Both the position numbers and the translations under genes were made by a program. The notes under the pieces were generated by a model. The model was not told where the DNA came from, did no database searches, and saw only the letters and a list, made by a program, of their open reading frames with translations. A stretch of 64,000 nucleotides of DNA from Sinorhizobium kostiense (GTDB lineage Bacteria > Pseudomonadota > Alphaproteobacteria > Rhizobiales > Rhizobiaceae). Location of the stretch: assembly GCF_017874595.1 (NCBI RefSeq), contig NZ_JAGILA010000001.1, forward strand, positions 124,001 through 188,000, in the 5' to 3' direction. Of the stretch, positions 1 to 9,461 are shown in pieces; position 1 is the stretch's first letter; the number at the start of each line of letters is the position of its first letter.

Positions 1-183
1 CAGCGCAAGCGCGTGGTTGACCTCCCATCCGAAGGTGAAGGAGATCAGGATCGACACCGCCATGGTGACAGAAAGGCCCGGAATGGCACCGATATAGATA
101 CCTGCAAATGTGCCTACGGCCGTCAGCGCAAGCAATTCCGGCTGCAGCCAGGAAGCAAAGAGATAGGAGAGTGCGTCCATCAT
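1..183 (-). CDS. tctA: TctA large permease of a tripartite tricarboxylate transporter, 5' part only
   Basis: The gene enters the window at its N-terminus and runs off the left edge, so only 61 codons are visible. The reading frame contains the hydrophobic start and the Gly-x-x-Pro-Gly-Leu-Ser motif (GAIPGLS, about residues 37-43) typical of the 12-helix TctA permease of the TTT family. It starts 3 bp after the tctB stop, with a GGGAG ribosome site about 9 bases upstream of a double ATG (183 or 180). TctA forms the inner-membrane channel with TctB and receives substrate from the periplasmic TctC protein encoded two genes upstream. Confidence 0.85.
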   Translation of the reverse strand, partial: MMDALSYLFASWLQPELLALTAVGTFAGIYIGAIPGLSVTMAVSILISFTFGWEVNHALAL

Positions 184-186
184 GGC

Positions 187-705
187 TCAGTTGCTCCCTC
201 CGAAGAAGTCGCCGATCGCCGCGAGGATCGCTCGCTCGGGGATGATGCCCTCCGGCAGGACGACCTGGAAGACGAGGCGGAAGATCACATAGACACCGAC
301 GATCGACACAACCGCCAACAGCAGCGTCCTGCCAATCCGGCCCCGTTCCAAATACCAGATTGAAAAGAGCAGGAAGAGGAAGGAGGCTAGCAGGAAGCCA
401 AGCGACTTCAGCGTGACGGAGTACGCCAAAATGAACAGGCTGAAGACGAGCACCGCCGGCGGTAAGACCTCCTTGCGGAAGGCGGCGAACCCACCGCCGG
501 GCGATGCAAGCCCTGCCGAGCGGATGAGAACGACGGCCGAGGTAATGACCATGATGGCGCTCATCGCCATCGGAAAGGCTCCGGCGGAACTTAAGGCCGA
601 AAAGCCGGATATCTGATAGGCCTGCCAGAACATGAACAGGCTGAAGCCGAACAAGGCGGCGTTGAAGACGATTTCGCCCGGGCGCCTGGTGTTGTGCGTT
701 TCCAT
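187..705 (-). CDS. tctB: TctB small permease subunit of a TTT transporter
   Basis: This 172-residue protein is mostly hydrophobic, with about four predicted membrane segments, the size and layout of TctB. The start at 705 is preferred over a longer frame because a GGGAGGAGAA site lies immediately upstream. It sits between tctC and tctA in the usual tctCBA order, all leftward. TctB is the small membrane partner of TctA in secondary uptake of carboxylates. The substrate cannot be read from the sequence; the nearby pca genes make an aromatic or tricarboxylic acid possible, which is inference only. Confidence 0.85.
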   Translation of the reverse strand: METHNTRRPGEIVFNAALFGFSLFMFWQAYQISGFSALSSAGAFPMAMSAIMVITSAVVLIRSAGLASPGGGFAAFRKEVLPPAVLVFSLFILAYSVTLKSLGFLLASFLFLLFSIWYLERGRIGRTLLLAVVSIVGVYVIFRLVFQVVLPEGIIPERAILAAIGDFFGGSN

Positions 706-783
706 GACAATTCTCCTCCCCTGCCGGCGCAAAATTCCCGCCGACCTTGGAAAACGGCCCGGTCAGGCCGGGCCGTGTGATAA

Positions 784-1779
784 TCAGGGCTTTGCGATGC
801 CGAACTCCTCCGGCGATTTCTTCGCGATGCCGGCATCATAAACCACCCATGCTGTGGTCGATTGCCATTTCTTCAGGAACGCATCCGCCTCGTCACCCGA
901 GATGTTGAGAGGGATATAGCCGCGGTCATCGAGAAGCTTTTGGAACTCCGGAGCCTCCGCGCCGGCCTTGAAGGCTTCCACCAACTTCGCCTTGACCTCG
1001 TCCGGCGTGTCGCGCTTGACGAAGACCCCAAAAAACGGTCCCCAGGGCAGGAGCTTCTTGAACTCCGGATAGTCGGCAACGATCGGCTTGGCATCAGGCA
1101 GGACCGGGCTTGCCTCTAGGTCGAAAATGCCGAGGATCTTGATGCGACCGGCTTTCACATGTTCGGCGGCAGCCCCGAGAACGGCGGGCATGAAGTCGAC
1201 CGCGCCGCCCTGCATGGCGGTCAATGCCGGACCATCTCCGTCAAAGGGGACCGCCGTGACTTTAAAGTCGAGCTGGGTCGACAGCATGCCACCAACGACA
1301 GACGGAAGGCCGCCGGGGCCGGTCGAGCCCATCTTCACCTTGCCGGGGTTGGCTTGAACGTACTCGACCAGTTCCTTGATCGTGTTGAAGGGTGCGTCGT
1401 TGTTGGCGACGAGCACCGGGACGCCACGCGCGAGCACGTTCACCGGATAGAAATCGGCATAATCCAGATTGGACAAGCCCATCACCTTGTAAAGCTGCGG
1501 GTTTTCCGCGCTCATCAGAAGCGTGTAGCCATCGGATGGCTGGCTCGCGACGAACTGGGTGGCGATCGCTCCGACGCCGCCGGTCTTGTTGGTCATCACG
1601 ATGCTGCGGCCGAGCACCTTCTCTGCATGCGGCGAGACGGAGCGCATCACGAGATCGGTGCTACCGCCCGCACCCCATTGGATGATGCCCTGGATGTCCT
1701 GTTCGGGATAGTCGGCGGCCGAAGCCGAGCCGACGAAAAGCGCAAGGGCGGCGACCGCCCCCATCAATTTACCAAGCAT
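784..1779 (-). CDS. tctC: TctC-type periplasmic substrate-binding protein
   Basis: This 331-residue protein has a classical signal peptide (start MLGKLMGAVAALALFVGSASA-like, cleavage near residue 21). The mature sequence follows the TctC/Bug family pattern: an early GAGGSTD-type ligand loop and a GPGGLPSVVGG segment mid-protein. The start at 1779 has a perfect GGGAGGAAAA site. It is the first gene of tctCBA and is probably controlled by the LysR gene just upstream on the same strand. Bug proteins bind diverse carboxylates, so the ligand is not predictable. Confidence 0.85.
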   Translation of the reverse strand: MLGKLMGAVAALALFVGSASAADYPEQDIQGIIQWGAGGSTDLVMRSVSPHAEKVLGRSIVMTNKTGGVGAIATQFVASQPSDGYTLLMSAENPQLYKVMGLSNLDYADFYPVNVLARGVPVLVANNDAPFNTIKELVEYVQANPGKVKMGSTGPGGLPSVVGGMLSTQLDFKVTAVPFDGDGPALTAMQGGAVDFMPAVLGAAAEHVKAGRIKILGIFDLEASPVLPDAKPIVADYPEFKKLLPWGPFFGVFVKRDTPDEVKAKLVEAFKAGAEAPEFQKLLDDRGYIPLNISGDEADAFLKKWQSTTAWVVYDAGIAKKSPEEFGIAKP

Positions 1780-1819
1780 GTTTTTCCTCCCATTTGGCTG
1801 ATGCCGGTGACCGGACACG

Positions 1820-1842
1820 CCGCCCATTCCTCGGATGGGCGG
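1820..1842 (-). promoter_or_regulatory. Hairpin in the tctC leader
   Basis: CCGCCCAT at 1820-1827 and ATGGGCGG at 1835-1842 form a perfect 8-bp stem with a 7-base loop. It lies about 40 bp upstream of the tctC start and about 90 bp after the LysR stop. It could be an attenuator or end of the LysR transcript; no strong U-tract follows, so an intrinsic terminator is uncertain. Confidence 0.4.
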
Positions 1843-1889
1843 ATGCTGTTACGACAAGGTCAATTAATGAATGTCTATTTTGCCGCTAT

Positions 1890-1915
1890 AACGCAAATAC
1901 CAATATTTTTGCGTT
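1890..1915 (-). promoter_or_regulatory. AT-rich inverted repeat just after the LysR gene
   Basis: AACGCAAA (1890-1897) and TTTGCGTT (1908-1915) are perfect arms separated by 10 AT-rich bases. The repeat starts 14 bp after the LysR stop codon and lies about 110 bp upstream of tctC. It may be the LysR operator for tctCBA or the LysR terminator; the sequence alone does not decide. Confidence 0.4.
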
Positions 1916-1928
1916 CCATATTGTTTTG

Positions 1929-2849
1929 TTATGTGTGCGCATGGCCGTACTCTTTGCGGATGTAATCCTCCATCACCCGACGCAGCATGGTGACGAAGCT
2001 CTCCGCGTAGCTCGAGAGCGCCGCGTCGGAACGATAGGCCACATAGGTCTGGAAATCGGTCTTTTCGCTGATCGGGATGATGGCGAGACCATGGTCGGTC
2101 ATGTCGGCGACCGTGAAGGCATCGATCACCGCGATGCCGAGGTTCTGCCTCACCAGCGCGCAGACGGTCGTGCCGAATCGGGCGCGGATTGAGATGCGGT
2201 ACTCCAGCTTCTCCCGCTCGAAGATGCCGGCCATGATCGCCCCGTACGGATCCTTCGGATCGATGCCGATCAGAGCATGCTCGGCGATCTCCCGCGGCGA
2301 GATCGCGGTTCGCGAAGCGATCGGATGGTCTTTTGAGGCGATGCATACCAGCCTGCCCTTCGCCAGTGGCTCGAAGGTGATGGAAGGATGGTCGAAAAAG
2401 TAGCTCATCACGACCACCTCTCCCCGCGCGAGCATGAGATAGTCGATCGCCTCCTCGATCTTCAGTATCTCGAAATTCACCAGGATGTCCGGATAGTGGC
2501 GCCTGAGAACCGCCACCGCATGCGGCACCATGACGTTGGCGATGCTCGGCACCGATCCAAGCGCAAGTTCGACCCCGCGGCCGCGCTCGAGCTGCCCGAT
2601 CGAGACCTGCAGGTCCTCGACCTTGCGGTGGACCTCCTGCAACTGCGTGAAGATGTCGCGCGCCTCGCTCGTCGGAACGTAACGACCGGCCTTCTTGACA
2701 AAGAGCTTGATGCCGAGCGAGCTCTCGATGTGCTTCATCGTGCGGCTGACGCCGGGCTGGGTCACGTTCATCAGTCTCGCGGCGCCGGCGATCGTCCCCG
2801 CGACCATGACAGACCGGATCACTTCGATCTGCCGCAATGTGAGCGTCAT
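1929..2849 (-). CDS. LysR-family transcriptional regulator
   Basis: This 306-residue protein has an N-terminal winged helix-turn-helix (residues about 3-62, with AARLMNVTQPGVSRTMKHIE matching the LysR recognition helix) followed by a LysR substrate-binding domain. The start at 2849 is chosen for the GGGGAGGG site upstream. It precedes tctCBA on the same strand, so it most likely senses the transported acid and controls the transporter. It does not resemble PcaQ in its helix-turn-helix region even though it follows pcaB, so it should not be assumed to regulate the pca genes. Confidence 0.85.
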   Translation of the reverse strand: MTLTLRQIEVIRSVMVAGTIAGAARLMNVTQPGVSRTMKHIESSLGIKLFVKKAGRYVPTSEARDIFTQLQEVHRKVEDLQVSIGQLERGRGVELALGSVPSIANVMVPHAVAVLRRHYPDILVNFEILKIEEAIDYLMLARGEVVVMSYFFDHPSITFEPLAKGRLVCIASKDHPIASRTAISPREIAEHALIGIDPKDPYGAIMAGIFEREKLEYRISIRARFGTTVCALVRQNLGIAVIDAFTVADMTDHGLAIIPISEKTDFQTYVAYRSDAALSSYAESFVTMLRRVMEDYIRKEYGHAHT

Positions 2850-2882
2850 GCGAACAACCCTCCCCGGAGCGCGCAAGTCCGT

Positions 2883-2936
2883 TCAGGCGCGCAACAGTCG
2901 CTGTAGCACTTTGAAATGCTGCATGTTCTATCCTCA
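2883..2936 (+). repeat. Dispersed intergenic repeat, copy A
   Basis: The segment contains GCGCAA, then GTCGCTGTAGCACTTTGAAA and TGCTGCATGT. It aligns base for base with the element at 49781-49855 over roughly 50 bp and partly with 40219-40270. It lies between pcaB and the LysR gene, about 34 bp upstream of the LysR start. From memory, similar AGCACTTTGAATTGCTGCATG-type elements are common in Sinorhizobium intergenic DNA. Confidence 0.6.
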
Positions 2937-3037
2937 ACCCGGCAGCGAACTGCAGCCTTTTCCTCCTTCGCGAACATGCGTCAAAACCTCTGCCGGTGAA
3001 AGCGGTTTCAGAGTAGCAGGCTGCGCCGGCGCTTGCG

Positions 3038-4084
3038 TTATTCGCGGCCCAGCCGCTCGATCCTTGCGCTCATCACGCCTGCAAGCCGCAATGATGCGGC
3101 GGCCGCCAGCATCATCTGCGGCAGTACGAGCCATTCGAGGGTCCAGGCAGCGCCCGAGCGTTCCTGCTCGTGCACGACTGCCTGATGAATGGCCGAGAGT
3201 TGAGTGGCATTGAAGCGGGCGAGCGCCACCAGCGTCTCGGCCGCGACCGGGTTCTGCTTGTGGGCCATGGCGGATGAGTTGCCCCCGCCTGCAAGGGCAA
3301 TGTCGCTGCCGCCCTGCGCCATGAGCGCAACGTCCTGACCGAACTTGCCGAGGCTGCCGGTGATCGATGAAAGGAGCCCCGCAACCTCAGTGATCGGCAA
3401 TCGCTGGCTTTGCCATTGCGGCGCATCGGCCAGCCCAAGCTCCCGCGCCAGCGACGCACGCAGAGCTTGCGCCTTCTCGCCGAAACTCTCCAATGTTCCG
3501 GCCGCACCGCCGAACTGCAGCGGAAACGCCAGACCCTCGAGCCTGTCGCAATAGGCCATGAGCGGCATACGCCAGGCACTGAGCCGGTCGGAGACGGCGA
3601 TCGGCAGAGCCGCCTGCATACGCGTATGGGCCATCATCCGCCGCAGACCGAACCGTGCGTCGAGATCCTCGAGCCTGGCGACGATGCCGGACAGCCGGTG
3701 CACAAAGATGCGGACGATCGGCTTTAGCCGTAATATCAGGCTGGTGTCGATGACATCCTGGCTGGTCGCGCCGAAATGCACGTAAGCCGCGGCGTCCTCG
3801 CCGACGGCCGCGCGTAACTGCCGGACGAGTTCCGGCACGACGACGCCGTCCCTGGCGGTTGCCGAATTGAGTGCGGCAAGATCAGGCAAAAAGGCAGCGC
3901 ATATCTCCGCGATCCGGCTCGCCGCGGCAACCGGAATAATGCCGTTTGTTGCCTCGGCCCGTGCCAACGCCGCTTCGAAGGCAAGCATCGCCCGGAGATC
4001 GGCTTCGGCCGAGAGATGTCGTGCCGTTTCCTCGTCTCCGAGCAAGCCCGACAGGAACGGATGGTCGAAAGGCAAGACACCCAT
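3038..4084 (-). CDS. pcaB: 3-carboxy-cis,cis-muconate cycloisomerase
   Basis: This 348-residue enzyme converts 3-carboxy-cis,cis-muconate to 4-carboxymuconolactone in the protocatechuate branch of the beta-ketoadipate pathway. It belongs to the fumarase/aspartase superfamily, shown by the signature loop GGNSSAMAHKQNP (about residues 265-277) holding the catalytic serine. It is the last gene of pcaDCHGB and starts 20 bp after pcaG. The length matches the shorter rhizobial PcaB proteins. The ribosome site is weak, consistent with coupling to pcaG translation. Confidence 0.93.
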   Translation of the reverse strand: MGVLPFDHPFLSGLLGDEETARHLSAEADLRAMLAFEAALARAEATNGIIPVAAASRIAEICAAFLPDLAALNSATARDGVVVPELVRQLRAAVGEDAAAYVHFGATSQDVIDTSLILRLKPIVRIFVHRLSGIVARLEDLDARFGLRRMMAHTRMQAALPIAVSDRLSAWRMPLMAYCDRLEGLAFPLQFGGAAGTLESFGEKAQALRASLARELGLADAPQWQSQRLPITEVAGLLSSITGSLGKFGQDVALMAQGGSDIALAGGGNSSAMAHKQNPVAAETLVALARFNATQLSAIHQAVVHEQERSGAAWTLEWLVLPQMMLAAAASLRLAGVMSARIERLGRE

Positions 4085-4104
4085 CTTCAGACATTATCCA
4101 TGAG

Positions 4105-4718
4105 TCAAATATCCAGGAACACGGTTTCCTCCGGCCCCTGCAGGTGAATGTCGAACAAGTAGGTCGAACCCTCCCTTGCCGCGATCAACGTGGCCACGCG
4201 CTCGCGATGCTCGATGCGGGCGAGCAATGGGTCCTCGTCATTGGCCGCCCCTTCATCGGGGAAATACATGCGGGTATGCAGGCCGATATTGATGCCGCGC
4301 GCAACGATCCAGAAGGTGATGTGCGGCGCCATGAGGCGGCCGTCCTTGAACGGCACACGGCCGGGTTTCACCGTTTCGAAGGCAAAGACGCCGTCCTCCG
4401 CACTGGTCGGGCAGCGGCCCCAGCCGGTGAAGCTCGGGTCGGCGGCGCCCCGAATTTCGGATGGCGAATTGTAGAACCCGGCGGCGTCCGCCTGCCAGAT
4501 TTCGACGAGCGCATCCTTGAGCGGCGCTCCCGCGCCGTCGAACACGCGGCCCTTAATGGTGATGCGCTCGCCGAGCGTCCTGTCGTTGACCATAGATGAG
4601 CCGAGGTCGGCGTCGTAGACGCCTGCAATCCCGCAGAAATTCGGCGTCAGTCCGATATGGACATAGGGTCCGGCGGTCTGGGAAGGCGTCTCTTTGAGAT
4701 AGCCGAGTTCCTGTGCCA

Positions 4719-4719
<1 letters not shown>
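4105..4719 (-). CDS. pcaG: Protocatechuate 3,4-dioxygenase alpha subunit
   Basis: This 204-residue protein is the alpha chain of the iron-dependent intradiol dioxygenase that opens protocatechuate to 3-carboxy-cis,cis-muconate. It begins with the family sequence TPSQTAGPYVHIGL and has the conserved intradiol core (VEIWQADAAGFY, about residues 72-83). As is normal for the alpha chain, the complete iron-ligand set lies in the beta chain. Its ATG overlaps the pcaH stop (TGATG), so the two subunits are translationally coupled. An apparent longer frame through pcaH is an artefact. Confidence 0.95.
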
Positions 4720-5878
<1,159 letters not shown>

Positions 5879-5894
5879 GGTTCTGTTCTCCGCA

Positions 5895-6683
5895 TTAAAG
5901 AGTGGAAAGGAACGAGCGGATGAGCGCAGTCAGTGTTTCCGGCTGCTCGACGCAGGGGATGTGCGCGCAATCGCTGATAACCGCGTAGCGCGCGCTCGGG
6001 ATCAACTGCGCCATGCCCCGAACGACCTCCGGTGGGGTCGACCCATCCTGGTCGCCGACGACGCAGAGGGCCGGCACGCCGACCGCGCGGGCCGCCGCGG
6101 TGTAGTCGGCGTCACGGATCGCCGCGCAGGTCGCGACATAGCCTTCAACCGGCTGACGGCTAAGCATGTGGCGATAACCGGCATAGGCGGCATTCTCCGC
6201 CCGGCGGAAACCGGGGGTAAACCAGCGCTCCATGACGGCGTCGAGGATGCTTTCAAGTCCGTCCCGCTCAACCGCGGCGATACGGGCGTTCCAGGTTTCG
6301 GACGTTCCGATCTTATGCGCGGTGTCGCAGAGGACGAGGGCGGAGACAAGTTCCGGCCGGCGCTGGTGAAGCGCCAGCGCGATCAGCCCGCCAACGGAAA
6401 GGCCGCAGACAATCGCGCGCTCTATGGAAAGCTGGTCCAGCAGACGGGCGAGATCACCTGCGTGATCCTCGATCGAATAGGGAACGCGGCCGATGTCGGA
6501 GAGGCCGTGGCCACGCTTGTCATAAATAAGGATTGCCAAATCATCGGCAAGATGCTGGGCCACGCCATCCCAGATGCGGAAATCGGTGCCGAGCGAGTTC
6601 ACGAAGACGATGACCGGCTTTTCGGCCGGCGCGCCGATAAGCCTGTAGTGGATCGCCACGTCGTCAATGCGGGCAAACTGCAT
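5895..6683 (-). CDS. pcaD: 3-oxoadipate enol-lactonase
   Basis: This 262-residue alpha/beta hydrolase converts beta-ketoadipate enol-lactone to beta-ketoadipate. The nucleophile elbow GLSVGG is visible near residues 94-99, and a late HIPCVEQPE segment carries the catalytic histidine. The start at 6683 is supported by GAGGAGA upstream and replaces a longer in-frame start. It is the first gene of the pca operon and has a PcaQ-type dyad about 72 bp upstream. The last pathway steps (pcaIJ, pcaF) are outside the window. Confidence 0.92.
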   Translation of the reverse strand: MQFARIDDVAIHYRLIGAPAEKPVIVFVNSLGTDFRIWDGVAQHLADDLAILIYDKRGHGLSDIGRVPYSIEDHAGDLARLLDQLSIERAIVCGLSVGGLIALALHQRRPELVSALVLCDTAHKIGTSETWNARIAAVERDGLESILDAVMERWFTPGFRRAENAAYAGYRHMLSRQPVEGYVATCAAIRDADYTAAARAVGVPALCVVGDQDGSTPPEVVRGMAQLIPSARYAVISDCAHIPCVEQPETLTALIRSFLSTL

Positions 6684-6754
6684 TCGAAATCTCCTCTTGA
6701 AGAGGAGATACGGCACGGGACCGCTTAGGTAAAATGAGAATATCCGGGAATCTC

Positions 6755-6770
6755 ATAACTATTTGGTTAT
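6755..6770 (-). promoter_or_regulatory. Probable PcaQ binding site upstream of pcaD
   Basis: Read on the pca coding strand, the site is ATAACC-AAAT-AGTTAT. The published rhizobial PcaQ target is ATAACC-N4-GGTTAA; the left half matches exactly and the right half matches at four of six positions. It lies about 72 bp upstream of the pcaD start, where a LysR-type activator would bind. No pcaQ gene is in the window. Confidence 0.65.
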
Positions 6771-6808
6771 GCCATTCCCCGTTGCTCGTCGACACGCTGC
6801 GAGCGCGC

Positions 6809-8002
6809 TTAGGTGAAGCGTGCCCGTTCGTGCGTGAGCGCGCGCAGGATGCCGCGTAGTTCGGCAAGGCCGCGCATGCGGCCGATCAGCGGGTAGCCCG
6901 GATGGGTGCCCCGGCCGACATCGCTCAAGAGTTCATGGCCATGGTCCGGCCGGAACGGGATGTCCCAATCGCGCCGGCCTTCTGCGCGACGCCGGCGCTC
7001 TTCCCCGACGAGTTCTGCGATCAACGCCACCATGTCGGTATCGCCTTCGAGGTGAGCTGCCTCCTCGAACGAGCCGTCCGGGTCCTTCCGGACGTTGCGC
7101 AGATGCGCGAAGTGGATGCGATCGGCGAAGCGGCGGCCAATCGCCGGAACGTCGTTTGCCGGATTGGCACCGAGCGAGCCTGAGCAGAGGGTCAAGCCAT
7201 TCGCCCGGCTCCGTTGCTGAGATAAGAGCCAGGCAATGTCTTCTTCGTTGGAGACGATGCGCGGCAGACCGAGAATATCGCGCGGCGGATCGTCCGGATG
7301 GACGCAAAGCCGCATACCGAGCTCTTCGGCAGCGGGAACGACCTCGGCCAGGAAGCGGGCGTAGTTGGCGCGCAGTTCTGCGCGACCGATGCCGGCGTAG
7401 CGCTCGAGCGCCCTTCTGAGCCCCTCGACATCGTAGCGGTCATAGGCTCCAGGCAAGCCGGCCATGATGCTGGCGAGCAGTGCTTGCCGGGCGTTCTCGT
7501 CCGATAGCTCGTGCCAGGCCCGCGCCTTTTCCAGCACTTCCGGCGAATAATCCGCCTCCGCGCCTTCGCGCTTCAGCATGTGGACCTCGAAGGCGGCCAT
7601 CTCATGGGCTTCGAAGCGCAGGCAGGTGCCGCCGCGCGATACCGGCGCATCGAGCCGGGTGCGCGTCCAGTCGATGAGCGGCATGAAGTTGTAGCAGACC
7701 GTATGGATGCCGCAGGCGGCAAGATTGGCGAGCGACTGACGGTAATTGGCAAAGAGTGGCGCGAGGTCACCTTCGCCACGCTTGATATTCTCATGAATCG
7801 GCAGGCTTTCGACCACCGCCCAATGGAGCCCGAGGCCGCTGTCGGCAATTTCCGACTGCCTGGAGCGGATCAACTCGATCGGCCAGACTTCGCCATAGGC
7901 AATTTCGTGCAAGGCGGTGACGATGCCCGAAGCGCCGGTCTGGGCGATCTCGGTCAGCTTGATCTTGTCGAAGGGGCCGTACCACCGCCAGCTTTCAAGC
8001 AT
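6809..8002 (-). CDS. uxuA: D-mannonate dehydratase
   Basis: This 397-residue enzyme dehydrates D-mannonate to 2-keto-3-deoxygluconate. The N-terminus (ESWRWYGPFDKIKLTEIAQ then GIVTALHEIAYGEVW) matches UxuA closely, and CVHPDDPP, a metal-site motif, appears mid-protein. The start at 8002 is preferred because AAGGA lies about 8 bases upstream and the alignment to UxuA begins there. It overlaps the end of uxuB by 8 bp and is the last gene of the hexuronate operon, just upstream of the pca promoter. Confidence 0.95.
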   Translation of the reverse strand: MLESWRWYGPFDKIKLTEIAQTGASGIVTALHEIAYGEVWPIELIRSRQSEIADSGLGLHWAVVESLPIHENIKRGEGDLAPLFANYRQSLANLAACGIHTVCYNFMPLIDWTRTRLDAPVSRGGTCLRFEAHEMAAFEVHMLKREGAEADYSPEVLEKARAWHELSDENARQALLASIMAGLPGAYDRYDVEGLRRALERYAGIGRAELRANYARFLAEVVPAAEELGMRLCVHPDDPPRDILGLPRIVSNEEDIAWLLSQQRSRANGLTLCSGSLGANPANDVPAIGRRFADRIHFAHLRNVRKDPDGSFEEAAHLEGDTDMVALIAELVGEERRRRAEGRRDWDIPFRPDHGHELLSDVGRGTHPGYPLIGRMRGLAELRGILRALTHERARFT

Positions 8003-9461
8003 TCGTGACATCCTTCGTCATTTCGCGGGCGCCCCTTTCGACAAGGCCCTCGTAACAATCGGTGAGCGCCTTGCGTAAGCCGGCGTGCTGCGCAACGTCG
8101 GGGGGAAAAATAGTTCCGACGCCGAGCAGCGCTTCGACCTTCCTGACGGGACCGTCCGCGCCGTCGCTCAGCGCCTTGAGCTCAGCTGCTAACGGATCCC
8201 GCACGTCAATCGGCTCGCCCCTTTCATCGCGGCCGCCGACATAGCGCATCCATGCAGCGATCGCGAGCACAAGGCCTTTCGGAATGCGACCGACGGCAAG
8301 GTTTTCCGCGACCGTTCCCAGGATGCGCTGCGGCAGCTTTTGCGAGCCGTCCATGGCGATCTGCCAGGTGCGATGCCGGATGGCCGGGTTGGCATACCGC
8401 TCGAAAAGCGAGTTGCAGTAGGCAGCGAGGTCGACCCCCGGCGGCGCGTGGAGCACCGGCACAATTTCGTGGCTCCAGAGATGCCGGACGAAGGCGGCGA
8501 AGACCGGATCGGCGACCGTGTCGCTGATCGTCTCGTGACCGGCGAGATAGCCGAGATAGGCGAGAGACGAGTGCGTGCCGTTAAGGCAGCGCAGCTTCAT
8601 GTGCTCGAAAGGGGTCACGTCCTCGACGAGCTCGACGCCGACTGCGCCGAGGTCGGGGCGAATGCCATCGACGAAATCGTCCTCGACCACCCACTGGCGG
8701 AACGGTTCATGCATGACCGGTGAAAGGTCGAGCATGCCGGTCCGTTCGGCCAGCCGCTCGATGTCCTCCGGCTTGGTCGCGGGGACGATGCGGTCGACCA
8801 TTGTCGAGGGGAAGAAAACCTCTGCGGCAATCCAGGTGGCAAGCCCCTCATTGATGAGGCGCGCGAATTCGAGGACGATGCCCCGCACGACCCGGCCGTT
8901 TTCCGGGAGATTGTCGCAGCAGAGCACGGTAAACGGCCTCGTTGCCTCGGCGCGGCGACGCTCGAGCGCCCTGACCAGGAAGCCAATCGTCGACTTCGGC
9001 GCGGCCGGGTTGGCAAGATCGTGCCGGATGTCGGGATGATCCCGGTTCAGCCGTCCTGACGATGGTTCGTGGCAATAGCCTTTTTCGGTGACGGTCAAGG
9101 TGACGATCCGCGTGGTCCGCGCCGACATGACCTCCAGCACCGCCCGGGGGTCTTCCGGCGCCACCAGGACATCATTTATGATGGATATCACCTGCGGTCT
9201 CTCGCCATCGGGGCCGAGTTCCACCGCCGTATAGGCGAAGTCCTGGGGCTTGAGCAGGTCACGCTGGTCCGGCCGGACCAGGCTGACACCGACGATCCCC
9301 CAATCGCCGCCGGACTTCTGCATGGCTTCCGCGAAATAGATGGCGCCATGGGCGCGATAGAAGGCGCCAAGTCCGAGATGAACGATGCCCGGGCCGGCGC
9401 GCGGCACGTCCGGACGGCGAAGACGGGGACGATCAGCGGGCAAGCCAGCCTCCATCGACAT
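7995..9461 (-). CDS. uxuB: Fructuronate reductase (mannitol dehydrogenase family)
   Basis: This 488-residue NAD-dependent polyol dehydrogenase has the family N-terminal motif GIVHLGLGAFYRAH and the central VTLTVTEKGYCHEP and CCDNLPENG segments. Between uxaC/kduI-kduD and uxuA it most likely reduces D-fructuronate to D-mannonate, although mannitol dehydrogenases share the fold. The start at 9461 has GGAG about 9 bases upstream; two nearby ATGs (9476, 9455) are alternatives. Its start overlaps kduD by about 29 bp and its end overlaps uxuA. Confidence 0.88.
   Translation of the reverse strand: MSMEAGLPADRPRLRRPDVPRAGPGIVHLGLGAFYRAHGAIYFAEAMQKSGGDWGIVGVSLVRPDQRDLLKPQDFAYTAVELGPDGERPQVISIINDVLVAPEDPRAVLEVMSARTTRIVTLTVTEKGYCHEPSSGRLNRDHPDIRHDLANPAAPKSTIGFLVRALERRRAEATRPFTVLCCDNLPENGRVVRGIVLEFARLINEGLATWIAAEVFFPSTMVDRIVPATKPEDIERLAERTGMLDLSPVMHEPFRQWVVEDDFVDGIRPDLGAVGVELVEDVTPFEHMKLRCLNGTHSSLAYLGYLAGHETISDTVADPVFAAFVRHLWSHEIVPVLHAPPGVDLAAYCNSLFERYANPAIRHRTWQIAMDGSQKLPQRILGTVAENLAVGRIPKGLVLAIAAWMRYVGGRDERGEPIDVRDPLAAELKALSDGADGPVRKVEALLGVGTIFPPDVAQHAGLRKALTDCYEGLVERGAREMTKDVTNA

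Noticed and set aside
1929..2849. The LysR gene beside pcaB as PcaQ
   Set aside because: Its helix-turn-helix and effector sequence do not resemble PcaQ, it is downstream of pcaB rather than divergent from pcaD, and it precedes tctCBA on the same strand.
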